64,000 bases of DNA from Carboxylicivirga linearis (GTDB taxonomy: Bacteria; Bacteroidota; Bacteroidia; Bacteroidales; Marinilabiliaceae), in assembly GCF_018271995.1 (NCBI RefSeq), contig NZ_JAGUCO010000002.1:1-64000 (forward strand). Direction: 5' to 3'. The notes below the pieces were generated by a model. That model was not told the origin of the DNA. It ran no database searches and saw nothing but the letters and a program-made list of their open reading frames with translations. Below are positions 15,989-25,148 of this stretch, piece by piece. The translations under genes and the position numbers were made by a program. The first letter of the stretch is position 1. Each line of letters starts with the position of its first letter.

Positions 15989-18463
15989 TTAATTAAACTG
16001 TGCTAAATGCTTTTCCAGCTCCAGATCGTCAGCAATTAAAACCTGACGCGCTTTACTACCTTCAAAAGGTCCTACAATACCTGCTGCTTCCAGTTGGTCA
16101 ATGATTCGTCCGGCTCGGTTATATCCTATTGAAAAGCGTCGTTGTATTAAAGAGGTGGAACCCGATTGGTTCGCAACCACAATTCGAGCAGCTTCTTCAA
16201 ACATTTGGTCGCGTTTTGAAAGATCTACTTCGCCAGGCTCTGTTCCTCCACTGTCTCCACCTGTATATTCAGGTAATAAGAAAGCTGATGTATATCCTCG
16301 TTGCTCACCAATATAGTCGTTTATTTTTTCAACTTCAGGTGTATCAACAAAGGCACATTGAACCCTTACCAGATCGCTTCCTTGCGAAATAAGCATATCA
16401 CCACGACCAATTAATTGGTTTGCTCCTGGTGAATCAAGGATTGTACGTGAGTCAATCATCGAAGCTACTTTAAAGGCAACCCTTGTTGGGAAGTTGGCCT
16501 TAATCACACCCGTAATAATATTGGTTGACGGACGCTGAGTAGCGATAATCATATGAATACCTACGGCACGAGCCAGCTGAGCAATACGCGCAATTGGTAA
16601 TTCTACTTCTTTACCTGCCGTCATAATCAAATCGGCAAACTCATCAATAACAACAACAATATAGGGTAAGAAGCGATGACCTTTTTCTGGGTTCAGTTTG
16701 CGCTTCACAAACTTGTGATTGTACTCTTTTATATTTCGTGCGTGTGCCGCCTTCAATAACTCGTAGCGATTGTCCATTTCGATGGCCAAAGAGTTCAAAG
16801 TATTTACAACTTTTTGAACATCGGTAATGATTGGGTCCTCTTCATCGGGCAATTTGGCTAAGAAATGGCGCTCAATCTTAGAATATATGTTAAGTTCCAC
16901 TTTCTTAGGGTCTACCATTACAAATTTAAGTTGCGAAGGATGTTTCTTGTATAGTAGAGATGATATAATCGCATTTAATCCAACCGATTTTCCTTGTCCC
17001 GTTGCACCGGCCACCAGCATGTGAGGAGCCTTGGCCAAATCAATCACAAAAGTTTCGTTTGAGATGGTTCTTCCTAAAGCAATAGGCAGTTCATATTTCG
17101 TTTCGCGGAACTTTTTAGCGTTGATAATTGAACGCATCGAAACCACTTCAGGATCGGAGTTAGGCACTTCAATACCGATGGTTCCCCTTCCCGGAATAGG
17201 TGCAATAATACGTATACCCAATGCTGCTAAAGAAAGGGCAATGTCATCCTCGAGGTTCTTAATTTTTGAGATTCGAACACCCGGAGCCGGTACAATTTCA
17301 TATAATGTAACGGTTGGTCCAACGGTAGCTTTAATATTCTTGATCTGAATTTTATAATCCTCGAGCGTTTTAACAATTCGGTTTTTATTAGACTCTAACT
17401 CTTCCATTGTCACTTCGCCATTATCGCTTTTATGATCGTCGAGTAGCTCAATGGTTGGTAATTTATAGGATGAAAGGTCTAAAGTTGGATCATAATCACC
17501 CAATGGCTCGTCGTTAATAAAGTCAGATATTTCTTCCTCAATATTCTTTTCAATCTTCAGATCTAAATCTGCTTCATCTTCTTCTTTTATGGCAGGATCT
17601 ACTTTAGTGTCGAGTTCAACCGTTGTATGTTTTTCAACTTGTAGATTTTCTGTTGCTTCAGTCTCTTCTGTAATTTCTGGTTGTATTTCAGGTTCCGGGT
17701 TTAAAGATGGTTCTTCATTTATTTCAAGCGAAGTTTCAAATTCGTCTTTTACATCACTTTCAACATTGTTTTCCTTTTCTTCTTGAATAGAAGAAACTTC
17801 TTTATCATCGGTAGTTATTGTCTTTTCTTCTTGTAGATTTTTATCAAACGGTTTTCGCATAGCACGATAAAAAGCCTCGAATGTTATAGAAAGGTATATT
17901 ACCAATGAAACAATTATTAATATAAGTGCTCCAACAGAACCAATAAAGGCTGATAGCCATTTACTAATAAAATAACCGTGTGCTCCCCCCAATAACAGGT
18001 ATTGACTGTCGGCACTAGATGTAAATAAAAATCCAAGTGTTATGGATAGCCAAATAGTTATAAAAAAGCAGTGATAAAAGGTTTTCTTTAAAGGTAATAT
18101 TCGTGCCCCTAATAATCTAAAACCTCCTACAAATAGAAATACTATTAACGAGAAGGCAGCAATACCTACACCGTCGTTAATAAAATAGTCGGCAAGGTAA
18201 GCGCCCAGCTTACCTGTCCAGTTCTCAACTGTTATATCTGCGTTTGAGATTAATTCCCATAGTGGAATATCAAACTTGCTTTTATCAGCAAAGCCTGTAA
18301 ATAGATAGGAGAAAAAAGCAAGTAACAGAAAGAAGTTAATTCCGATGGTTAAAATTCCGGCAATAAACCTTAACTTAAAATGTCGCAGGTTTTCAATCCA
18401 CAATTTAAATTTTTCAGAAACAGGTGTTTTTTTAACTTTTTGCTTTTTTTGTTTTTTGGCCAT
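15989..18463 (-). CDS. ftsK: FtsK/SpoIIIE-type DNA translocase
   Basis: An 824-residue septal DNA pump for chromosome segregation. The N-terminus is very basic (KKQKKQKVKK) and is followed by four membrane helices (about 33-200). A Glu-rich, low-complexity linker covers roughly 205-320. The RecA-like motor carries Walker A GATGQGKS and Walker B VVVIDEFADL, plus the family signature ARAVGIHMIIATQRPSTNIITG. The C-terminal winged-helix gamma domain (about 760-820), which reads KOPS-like DNA, is intact (SLIQRRFSIGYNRAGRIID). The linker is short compared with Gammaproteobacteria. A -7 element TATTTTTG lies about 30 bases upstream. Confidence 0.96.
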   Translation of the reverse strand: MAKKQKKQKVKKTPVSEKFKLWIENLRHFKLRFIAGILTIGINFFLLLAFFSYLFTGFADKSKFDIPLWELISNADITVENWTGKLGAYLADYFINDGVGIAAFSLIVFLFVGGFRLLGARILPLKKTFYHCFFITIWLSITLGFLFTSSADSQYLLLGGAHGYFISKWLSAFIGSVGALILIIVSLVIYLSITFEAFYRAMRKPFDKNLQEEKTITTDDKEVSSIQEEKENNVESDVKDEFETSLEINEEPSLNPEPEIQPEITEETEATENLQVEKHTTVELDTKVDPAIKEEDEADLDLKIEKNIEEEISDFINDEPLGDYDPTLDLSSYKLPTIELLDDHKSDNGEVTMEELESNKNRIVKTLEDYKIQIKNIKATVGPTVTLYEIVPAPGVRISKIKNLEDDIALSLAALGIRIIAPIPGRGTIGIEVPNSDPEVVSMRSIINAKKFRETKYELPIALGRTISNETFVIDLAKAPHMLVAGATGQGKSVGLNAIISSLLYKKHPSQLKFVMVDPKKVELNIYSKIERHFLAKLPDEEDPIITDVQKVVNTLNSLAIEMDNRYELLKAAHARNIKEYNHKFVKRKLNPEKGHRFLPYIVVVIDEFADLIMTAGKEVELPIARIAQLARAVGIHMIIATQRPSTNIITGVIKANFPTRVAFKVASMIDSRTILDSPGANQLIGRGDMLISQGSDLVRVQCAFVDTPEVEKINDYIGEQRGYTSAFLLPEYTGGDSGGTEPGEVDLSKRDQMFEEAARIVVANQSGSTSLIQRRFSIGYNRAGRIIDQLEAAGIVGPFEGSKARQVLIADDLELEKHLAQFN

Positions 18464-18494
18464 AAGATTAAATTGTAATGGTGCTTGCCACCCA

Positions 18495-18502
18495 CAAAAA
18501 TA
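18495..18502 (-). promoter_or_regulatory. -7 element upstream of ftsK
   Basis: TATTTTTG on the minus strand, matching TAnnTTTG, about 30 bases before the ftsK ATG. A TTTG at 18516-18519 is too close (13 bases) to be a standard -33 partner. Confidence 0.4.
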
Positions 18503-18558
18503 ATAAAAGCCTCGCCAAAATATTATTTCAGGTAGAAATCTTTAAAAAACGGCAAAGC

Positions 18559-19245
18559 TTACAATAGCAATAACGAAGAAACGATCTCATTTATTTCATT
18601 AGAATCCGCTTCGCGGTAACTTTCCGGAATCTTAAATTCATCGTCTTTGATTTGTTTTATCTTAACAGTTTTGGCAGCAAAGGAAATATCCATTCCCTGA
18701 AAGTTAATATTAAATTCAAGCATTGGTCCAGGAACATCCTTAAATGGAGTGTTTGCATTGGGAGCTTTAAAGTTAATATCTTCGGTATAATAAAATTTCA
18801 TAGCAGGAAGTCGTCTGTCTGGAAATACGGCAGTTCCCATTTTACAATTATAACCCGCTATTAATTTAGTTGAATCTTTTTGAAAGGTGATCTTGGGTTG
18901 CCCATTTGCATTGAATAGAAATAACTCTTCTCCTTCTTTTTGTGGATAATAAAGTTTTTTATCCCATACTCTTAACAATGTAAAACAAGTATCTCCTTTT
19001 GACTTTGAGATGTATTCCAGATTATATAGGTTGAGTTCTCCCTTTATATGAAGTTTATAATCATTTTCTTTAAAGATAGCAGTCATCTCTCCAGGCAAAA
19101 AGGTAGATAACGCATGAGCTTTTATCTGATCCGGGTAGGAAATGGAATAAGTTATAACTCCATCATGAGAATCCTCTGATGCGGATTTATCAGAACAGGA
19201 GCTTAAAAGCGCAACAACTAAAATTAATAGTAAAGTTTGTTTCAT
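18559..19245 (-). CDS. predicted lipoprotein, distantly GLPGLI-like
   Basis: A 228-residue protein with a lipoprotein signal ending in LLSSC (Cys17), then a β-rich domain. The pattern TKLIAGYNCKMGTA, followed by a YYTEDI segment and VPGPMLEF, resembles the GLPGLI family of secreted Bacteroidota proteins, in which a similar GYxCKKA motif and a GLPG loop occur. Here the loop reads PGPMLEF. The function of that family is not known to me. It is a single gene, 95 bases upstream of ftsK on the same strand, with its own -7 box (19277-19284). Membership is suggested, not certain. Confidence 0.65.
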   Translation of the reverse strand: MKQTLLLILVVALLSSCSDKSASEDSHDGVITYSISYPDQIKAHALSTFLPGEMTAIFKENDYKLHIKGELNLYNLEYISKSKGDTCFTLLRVWDKKLYYPQKEGEELFLFNANGQPKITFQKDSTKLIAGYNCKMGTAVFPDRRLPAMKFYYTEDINFKAPNANTPFKDVPGPMLEFNINFQGMDISFAAKTVKIKQIKDDEFKIPESYREADSNEINEIVSSLLLL

Positions 19246-19276
19246 ACAGTTTTTCCCTTATTGCAAAGCAAGGCTT

Positions 19277-19284
19277 CAAAAATA
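19277..19284 (-). promoter_or_regulatory. -7 element of the GLPGLI-like lipoprotein gene
   Basis: TATTTTTG on the minus strand, about 32 bases before the ATG at 19245. No -33 TTG at the proper spacing. Confidence 0.4.
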
Positions 19285-19504
19285 GTAATTATATACTGAG
19301 AAGCTTGTTTGTTAGTCGTTAATTTATGATAGTTTATAAAAAACTGATTAATGATTGGATGGCTGGTGTTACAAAAAATAGTTAGTGCATTATTGCTGAT
19401 AATTTAAGTTGTTGATTGATGATTTCACTGATTTGAGGAGGTGGATGTAAAAAGAATTACTCATTTCAGTCAAGGTAATTTACCATACGATTGAGTGATT
19501 AAAA

Positions 19505-19519
19505 TCATTTAATAAATGA
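19505..19519. promoter_or_regulatory. 15-bp palindrome upstream of the carbamate kinase gene
   Basis: TCATTTA-A-TAAATGA is a perfect dyad with 7-bp arms, about 60 bases before the carbamate kinase ATG. It could be an operator (an ArgR/AhrC-type site would be logical but the sequence is not a clear match). The rest of the 330-base gap (19246-19579) shows no ORF and no other strong structure. Confidence 0.35.
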
Positions 19520-19579
19520 GTTAAAATTTGTTATATCGCATATAGATATCCTTATAAAATAAACCAAATAGAAAAGATC

Positions 19580-20563
19580 ATGAGTAAATTAGCTGTTATT
19601 GCCCTCGGAGGAAATGCTTTGTTACGAGATAACCAAACTGGTACAATTGAAGAACAGGAGCAGAATACAACAGAAACACTCGAGAATATCATATTTTTAC
19701 TCAAGGAAGGATTTAATATTGTTATATCGCATGGCAACGGGCCTCAGGTAGGAAATATTGTAATGCGAAACGATGCCGGAGAGCAAATGTATAGTATTCC
19801 TCAGATGCCGTTGGATGTTTGCGTGGCTGATTCGCAGGGAGGTATTGGATATATGATTGAGCGAGCCCTTAAAAATGTTTTGCGAAAACATAAAATAGAT
19901 AAGAATGTACTTACTCTTATGACTTCTGTTGAAGTTGATCCTCAGGATGAAGCTTTTTCGAATCCAACTAAACGTATTGGCAAACAAGTATCACAAGAAG
20001 AAGCAGAACAACTAAATGCCTCTAAAGGATGGGTTTTTAAAGAAGAGAAAAAGTCTAAAAGTGGATATCGCAGAGTTGTTCCATCTCCACAACCGATTAA
20101 TATTGTCAACTGGGAAGTGATTGAGCGAAATGCGCGGCAGGGAACCATTGTTATTGCTGTTGGGGGTGGCGGTATTCCGGTGTACGTTGATGAAGAAGGT
20201 GATATACGACCTGCCGAAGCTGTAATTGATAAAGATGTTGCTTCTTCGTTATTGGCCAATCAAATCAAGGCAGACCGTTTTTATATTCTCACAGATGTTC
20301 CGTTTGTTTATGCTAACTTCGGTGAGCCGGATCAAAAAGTATTGGAATTTTTAGATGCATCAGACACTCAGAAATATTTAAATGAAGGTACTTTTGGTGA
20401 AGGAAGTATGGCGCCCAAGATAAAAGCAGCTCTTCAGTTTGTTGAAGGAGGTGGGGAGATGAGTGTGATAACGGAATCGAAAAAGCTGGAAGATAAATCG
20501 TTTGGTACGAAAATCACCTTAAACTACGATGATCTGGACTTAAAGAAATATCAGAACATCTAA
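19580..20563 (+). CDS. arcC: carbamate kinase
   Basis: A 327-residue amino-acid kinase-fold enzyme that makes ATP and carbamate from carbamoyl phosphate and ADP (reversible). The N-terminal ALGGNALL loop, the [10 protein letters not shown] motif, the [17 protein letters not shown] segment and the C-terminal [14 protein letters not shown] are all diagnostic of carbamate kinase and distinguish it from acetylglutamate kinase. It is followed 41 bases later by ornithine carbamoyltransferase. The pair forms the last two steps of citrulline breakdown. No arginine deiminase lies in the window. Confidence 0.95.
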   Translation: MSKLAVIALGGNALLRDNQTGTIEEQEQNTTETLENIIFLLKEGFNIVISHGNGPQVGNIVMRNDAGEQMYSIPQMPLDVCVADSQGGIGYMIERALKNVLRKHKIDKNVLTLMTSVEVDPQDEAFSNPTKRIGKQVSQEEAEQLNASKGWVFKEEKKSKSGYRRVVPSPQPINIVNWEVIERNARQGTIVIAVGGGGIPVYVDEEGDIRPAEAVIDKDVASSLLANQIKADRFYILTDVPFVYANFGEPDQKVLEFLDASDTQKYLNEGTFGEGSMAPKIKAALQFVEGGGEMSVITESKKLEDKSFGTKITLNYDDLDLKKYQNI

Positions 20564-20604
20564 AGATAAAACCTAATAAAGAATCAAGTAAAATCTATAA
20601 AGCT

Positions 20605-21606
20605 ATGGCATTCAACTTAAAAAACAGGAACTTTTTAAAACTGCTGGACTTTACACAACAAGAAATTAAATTCTTATTAAAACTGGCACAGGATCTTAAA
20701 ACGGCTAAGTATACAGGGAATGAACAGCCCCGATTATTGGGTAAAAATATTGCACTAATATTTGAAAAATCATCTACGCGCACACGATGTGCTTTTGAAG
20801 TAGCGGCGCACGATCAGGGAGCTCATGTAACTTACTTGGGGCCATCAGGCTCTCAGATCGGCCATAAAGAGTCGATGAAAGATACAGCGCGAGTACTGGG
20901 GCGTATGTATGATGGAATCGAATATCGTGGTTATGGTCAAAAGATTGTTGAAGAACTTGCTGAATATGCTGGTGTTCCGGTATGGAACGGTTTAACTGAT
21001 GAGTTTCATCCAACCCAGATTTTAGCAGATTTCCTTACTATGATGGAAAATACCGATATGCCTTTAAACCAGGTTTCGTATGCATATCTGGGTGATGCAC
21101 GCAATAATATGGCCAATTCATTATTAGTTGGAGGAGCAATTATGGGAATGGATGTACGCATTGTAGGACCCAAAAGTTTACAGCCAGATGCCGATTTGGT
21201 TAAGCAATGTGAACAAATAGCAGAAAAATCGGGGGCCACTATCACAGTTACTGATAATGTTGAAAAAGGAGTTGAAGGCTGTGATTTTCTATATACTGAT
21301 GTATGGGTTTCAATGGGTGAACCTGATGAAGTATGGAAGGAGCGCATTGACATATTGTTACCTTATCAGATTAATAGTAAAACAATGGAACTAACAGGTA
21401 ACCCATCTTGTAAGTTTTTACATTGCTTGCCAGCTTTTCATAATCGAGAAACTAAAGTTGGTGAAGATATCTACCAGAAGTTTGGTTTAGATGGCATGGA
21501 AGTAACGGAGGATGTATTCGAATCACCTTCTTCGATTGTGTTTGATCAGGCTGAAAACAGGATGCATACTATTAAAGCAGTTATGGTAGCAACTTTAGGT
21601 TCATAG
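20605..21606 (+). CDS. ornithine carbamoyltransferase, probably catabolic
   Basis: A 333-residue OTC. The carbamoyl-phosphate loop [13 protein letters not shown], the HPTQILADF motif (with the preceding TDEF), the ornithine-binding DVWVSMG and the catalytic HCLPAFHN are all present. The length and the pairing with carbamate kinase resemble catabolic ArcB, which runs in the direction of citrulline phosphorolysis. Biosynthetic ArgF is usually near argG/argH or argD. The direction is inferred from the neighbour and not from a residue, so no symbol is given. The gene ends in a strong terminator. Confidence 0.93.
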   Translation: MAFNLKNRNFLKLLDFTQQEIKFLLKLAQDLKTAKYTGNEQPRLLGKNIALIFEKSSTRTRCAFEVAAHDQGAHVTYLGPSGSQIGHKESMKDTARVLGRMYDGIEYRGYGQKIVEELAEYAGVPVWNGLTDEFHPTQILADFLTMMENTDMPLNQVSYAYLGDARNNMANSLLVGGAIMGMDVRIVGPKSLQPDADLVKQCEQIAEKSGATITVTDNVEKGVEGCDFLYTDVWVSMGEPDEVWKERIDILLPYQINSKTMELTGNPSCKFLHCLPAFHNRETKVGEDIYQKFGLDGMEVTEDVFESPSSIVFDQAENRMHTIKAVMVATLGS

Positions 21607-21628
21607 AACAATCTTGCAGATAAAAAGA

Positions 21629-21656
21629 ACGGGCGGTTCATTTGAACTGCCCGTTT
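21629..21656. terminator. bidirectional terminator between OTC and dapF
   Basis: AACGGGCGGTTCA pairs with TGAACTGCCCGTT (one G-U) and has a short T-run on the plus side and an A-run (T-run on the minus) before it. It can serve both converging genes. Confidence 0.85.
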
Positions 21657-21680
21657 TGCTTTAAATATGGTGATGCTATT

Positions 21681-22463
21681 TTAAACCTCAATGGTGCCTT
21701 TAAAAACAAAGGTTGCTGGTCCGACTAACCAAATATTATTAAAACCTCCATCTGCATTGGGTTCAAAGCTTACCTTTAGCTTTCCTCCAAGAACATCAAC
21801 ATTAAACTCATTGATATCTTTCTTTTTTAAATGGGCCGATATGGCTGAGGCAACAACTCCTGTACCACATGCAAGAGTTTCATTTTCAACGCCACGTTCG
21901 TAGGTTCTTACTTTAATGGTATTGTCATTAATAAAATGTACAAAATTAGCGTTGGTTCCACCAGGCATAAAAGTATCAGAATAGCGTACCTCGCTACCCA
22001 TTTTATTAATGTTTAGGTTTTCAACTGATTCATGAAATTGAACAAAATGTGGAGAACCTGTATCTAAAAAAGTGTAATCATCATTAGCATCAACGTTTTT
22101 TACATCAATCATTTTTAAAGAAACAATTCCATCGTCATATTTTGCCTCATGAAGACCATCAACAGCCATAAATTGAAATGTTTCTTTGGCGGGAACAATA
22201 TTTAAATGAACAGCAAATGCTGCAATGCAACGTCCACCATTTCCACACATCGAAGCTTCGTTACCATCACTGTTAAAATAACGCATGGTAAAGTCGTATT
22301 CGGCATGATTTTCCAAAAGCATTAGTCCATCTCCACCGACACCAAATCTTCTGTCGCATAAAAAACGAACAGTTTCAGTATTACAACCATCAAAATGATT
22401 ATCTCGGTTATCAATAATCACAAAATCATTACCGGTGCCTTGATATTTATAAAAATCTATCAT
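21681..22463 (-). CDS. dapF: diaminopimelate epimerase
   Basis: A 260-residue PLP-independent racemase converting LL- to meso-diaminopimelate for lysine and peptidoglycan. Both catalytic cysteines are visible, Cys73 in MCGNGGRC and the second in TLACGTGVVASA, along with the N-terminal GTGNDFVIID loop. I choose the ATG at 22463. The longer frame would begin with TTG at 22484 and add SGLKIN, which is not family-like. The 5' leader contains two dyads. The gene converges on OTC and is not in an operon with its neighbours. Confidence 0.94.
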   Translation of the reverse strand: MIDFYKYQGTGNDFVIIDNRDNHFDGCNTETVRFLCDRRFGVGGDGLMLLENHAEYDFTMRYFNSDGNEASMCGNGGRCIAAFAVHLNIVPAKETFQFMAVDGLHEAKYDDGIVSLKMIDVKNVDANDDYTFLDTGSPHFVQFHESVENLNINKMGSEVRYSDTFMPGGTNANFVHFINDNTIKVRTYERGVENETLACGTGVVASAISAHLKKKDINEFNVDVLGGKLKVSFEPNADGGFNNIWLVGPATFVFKGTIEV

Positions 22464-22479
22464 ATTTATCTTTAATCCT

Positions 22480-22542
22480 GACAAGTTGTCCTGTCAATAA
22501 AACAAATGTATAAACGGGACGTTTATAGAATATGCAAAGATA
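22480..22542 (-). promoter_or_regulatory. dapF promoter and leader dyads
   Basis: TATCTTTG on the minus strand (22535-22542) matches TAnnTTTG, putting the transcript start near 22529. Two palindromes lie in the presumed leader: TATAAAC-GGGAC-GTTTATA (22509-22527) and GACAAGTTGTC (22480-22490). They may be hairpins or operator sites. Confidence 0.35.
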
Positions 22543-22676
22543 ATTTAGTAGTGTTAAAATTCCATTAACAAAGGATAAAAAAAGGTTAAGTGTCTGTCAA
22601 TATTTTCATAAGGCATGGGATTTGTAGAAATTGCATTGGTAATTTTAATAATTGTCTGATCTAAATCTTAACTGTT

Positions 22677-24155
22677 ATGAATACAAAAAAATATTTTCTT
22701 GCATTTTTTGTTGCAGTAGTAAGCTCAGTTCTTGCTGTGATTGTTTATTCAAATATTGTAGAACCAGAAAAAGAAGTAAGATATGTACATGAAAGTTCGG
22801 TTCCGGTAGCTAATGTTAATTTACCGCAATCAAATGGACAATTACCTGATCTTACTTATGCGTCAGAAAAATCGGTACATGCTGTAGTGCATGTTAAAAC
22901 TGTTTCGCGTGGACAGAGTTATGGTGGCTCGGGAAATCCATTGTTCGATTACTTTTTTGGACCAGGAAGTGGTTATAACCGCGAACCCGCACCAGTAATG
23001 GGAGCAGGCTCAGGTGTGATCTTAACAACGGATGGGTACATTGTAACGAATAATCATGTGATTGATGGAGCTGAACAAATTGAAGTTGTTTTAAATGATA
23101 AAAGAACTTTTACTGCTAAATTGGTTGGGACTGATCCCAATTCGGATATTGCATTGTTAAAGATCGATGCAAAGAATTTACCATATTTATCGTATGGAGA
23201 TTCGGATGGTATAAAAGTTGGAGAATGGGTTTTAGCCGTAGGAAACCCTTTTAACCTGACGTCTACAGTTACAGCTGGTATTGTTAGCGCAAAGGCCAGA
23301 AGTATAAATATTATAGCTAATGGACGTCAGAATTACGGAATTGAGTCATTTATTCAAACCGATGCAGCTGTTAATCCTGGAAATAGTGGAGGAGCTTTGG
23401 TAAATCAAAGAGGTGAATTAGTTGGTATAAATACTGCCATTGCTTCGCGTACCGGCTCCTATTCAGGTTACTCTTTTGCTGTTCCTGTTTCAATAGCTAA
23501 AAAGGTTGTAGCCGATTTGATGGAATACGGTGAAGTGCAGAGAGCCTTATTAGGTGTTAGTATTTTAGATGTTAGTAAGGAAAGTCTGGCTCAATTTGAT
23601 CTTGAACCAATGGAAAAAATGGAAGGCGTTTTAGTTGGGGGAGTTTCGGAAAATGGAGGAGCTGCAGAAGCTGGCATTAGAAAAGCTGATATTATTTTAA
23701 GTGTGGATGGAGATAAAGTTAACTCAGTTCCCCAGCTACAAGAGCGTGTAAGCAGGCATCGTCCAGGTGAAGTTGTTAATATAATGGTACTAAGGGATGG
23801 CAAAAAGAAAACTTTTAACGTAACTTTACGTAATATACGGGGAACAACCGGAATATTGACAAGATCTAGTGATGATCTGACTTTAGGAGCAACACTAAAA
23901 GAGTTGAGTGATAAAGAAAAGTATAGGCTTGGCATTCGATATGGAATTCAAGTGGAAAGCCTTTCAGAGGGAAGTTTGCAAAATAGTGGAATTAAAGAAG
24001 GATATATAATAACAAAAGCTAACAAAATTGCTATAGAATCGGTAGAGGATTTTAAAGAAGTAGTGAAAAGTGTAGAAATAGGTGATGGTTTGTTCCTCAC
24101 AGGTATCTATCCAAATGGAAGAGTCGCCTATTATGCAATTAATATTCATGAATAA
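22677..24155 (+). CDS. Do/HtrA-family periplasmic serine protease
   Basis: A 492-residue DegP/DegQ/DegS-like protease for periplasmic protein quality control. An uncleaved or cleavable N-terminal hydrophobic segment (about 5-25) is followed by a trypsin-like domain. The triad is visible as His127 (TNNHVIDGA), Asp157 (NSDIALLKI) and Ser237 (NPGNSGGAL). Two PDZ domains follow (about 280-375 and 395-490); the second is shorter and less typical. A Ser/Gly-rich loop (about 78-105) precedes the protease core. The gene stands alone, 79 bases before rpoD. Confidence 0.94.
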   Translation: MNTKKYFLAFFVAVVSSVLAVIVYSNIVEPEKEVRYVHESSVPVANVNLPQSNGQLPDLTYASEKSVHAVVHVKTVSRGQSYGGSGNPLFDYFFGPGSGYNREPAPVMGAGSGVILTTDGYIVTNNHVIDGAEQIEVVLNDKRTFTAKLVGTDPNSDIALLKIDAKNLPYLSYGDSDGIKVGEWVLAVGNPFNLTSTVTAGIVSAKARSINIIANGRQNYGIESFIQTDAAVNPGNSGGALVNQRGELVGINTAIASRTGSYSGYSFAVPVSIAKKVVADLMEYGEVQRALLGVSILDVSKESLAQFDLEPMEKMEGVLVGGVSENGGAAEAGIRKADIILSVDGDKVNSVPQLQERVSRHRPGEVVNIMVLRDGKKKTFNVTLRNIRGTTGILTRSSDDLTLGATLKELSDKEKYRLGIRYGIQVESLSEGSLQNSGIKEGYIITKANKIAIESVEDFKEVVKSVEIGDGLFLTGIYPNGRVAYYAINIHE

Positions 24156-24180
24156 AATCTTTAATAAAACTAGACAATAG

Positions 24181-24211
24181 TTGGAAAAGCGGTTAAATTG
24201 TAGTAATTTCG
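24181..24211 (+). promoter_or_regulatory. rpoD promoter (TTG-N20-TAATTTCG)
   Basis: TTG at 24181-24183 and TAATTTCG at 24204-24211 are spaced by 20 bases, close to the Bacteroidota consensus, with a start near 24218 and a leader of about 16 bases. Confidence 0.5.
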
Positions 24212-24233
24212 CGCGGTAATTTTCGAAAGGGAT

Positions 24234-25094
24234 ATGAGACAACTAAAAATAACAAAGTCAATTACAAACCGTGAGAGCGCGTCTCTCGATAAGTATCTTC
24301 AAGAGATTGGTCGTGAAGAGTTAATCTCTGTGGAAGAGGAAGTTGAGTTGGCACAGCGCATCAAAAAAGGTGATCAAATTGCTTTGGAAAAACTAACCAG
24401 GGCTAACTTACGATTTGTGGTATCAGTTGCAAAGCAATACCAAAATCAAGGTTTGAGCCTACCTGACTTAATTAATGAAGGAAACCTTGGATTAATCAAG
24501 GCGGCCGAAAAATTTGATGAAACCCGCGGTTTTAAATTTATTTCGTATGCTGTTTGGTGGATTCGTCAATCTATATTGCAAGCTTTGGCTGAGCAATCAA
24601 GAATTGTTCGTTTACCACTTAATCAGGTCGGTTCATTAAACAAGATTAATAAAGCATATTCAAAATTCGAACAGGAAAATGAGCGTAAGCCATCTCCTGA
24701 GGAATTGGCAGATAAGTTAGAATTACCAGCCGACAAGGTGGCAGATACGATGAGGGTTTCAGGTCGTCATATTTCTGTTGATGCTCCATTTGTTGAAGGA
24801 GAAGATAATAGTTTATTGGATGTATTGGTGAATAGTGATTCGCCTAATGCTGATAAAACTCTTATTAACGAATCATTAGCGCGCGAAATTGAAAGAGCTT
24901 TAGCTACTTTAACCGAGCGAGAAAGTGATATTATTAAATTGTTCTTCGGTATTGGATGTCAGGAAATGACACTAGAAGAGATAGGTGAGCGCTTTGGATT
25001 AACTCGCGAACGTGTTCGTCAGATCAAGGAGAAAGCGATTCGTCGTCTTCGTCATACATCTCGTAGTAAATTATTGAAAACATATCTGGGTTAA
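24234..25094 (+). CDS. rpoD: primary RNA polymerase sigma factor (sigma-70, Bacteroidota type)
   Basis: A 286-residue primary sigma factor, much shorter than the E. coli protein because region 1.1 and the non-conserved spacer are absent, as is normal in Bacteroidota. The [21 protein letters not shown] start is characteristic of the phylum. Region 2 ([20 protein letters not shown], then [15 protein letters not shown]) reads the -7 element; region 3 follows; region 4 has the helix-turn-helix [22 protein letters not shown]. This sigma recognises the TTG/TAnnTTTG promoters noted across the window. A terminator follows after about 27 bases. Confidence 0.97.
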   Translation: MRQLKITKSITNRESASLDKYLQEIGREELISVEEEVELAQRIKKGDQIALEKLTRANLRFVVSVAKQYQNQGLSLPDLINEGNLGLIKAAEKFDETRGFKFISYAVWWIRQSILQALAEQSRIVRLPLNQVGSLNKINKAYSKFEQENERKPSPEELADKLELPADKVADTMRVSGRHISVDAPFVEGEDNSLLDVLVNSDSPNADKTLINESLAREIERALATLTERESDIIKLFFGIGCQEMTLEEIGERFGLTRERVRQIKEKAIRRLRHTSRSKLLKTYLG

Positions 25095-25120
25095 ACTAAT
25101 CCAGAGATTAGAATATTTAG

Positions 25121-25148
25121 AACCCTCGATTATTTCGAGGGTTTTTTG
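25121..25148 (+). terminator. rho-independent terminator after rpoD
   Basis: AACCCTCGA pairs with TCGAGGGTT around a TTATT loop and is followed by TTTTTG. Its right arm overlaps the last codons of uvrB, which converges from the other side. Confidence 0.85.

Noticed and set aside
16101-17786. Several plus-strand frames opposite ftsK
   Set aside because: All are antisense to conserved FtsK motifs and are low-complexity Ser-rich translations of its acidic linker or motor.
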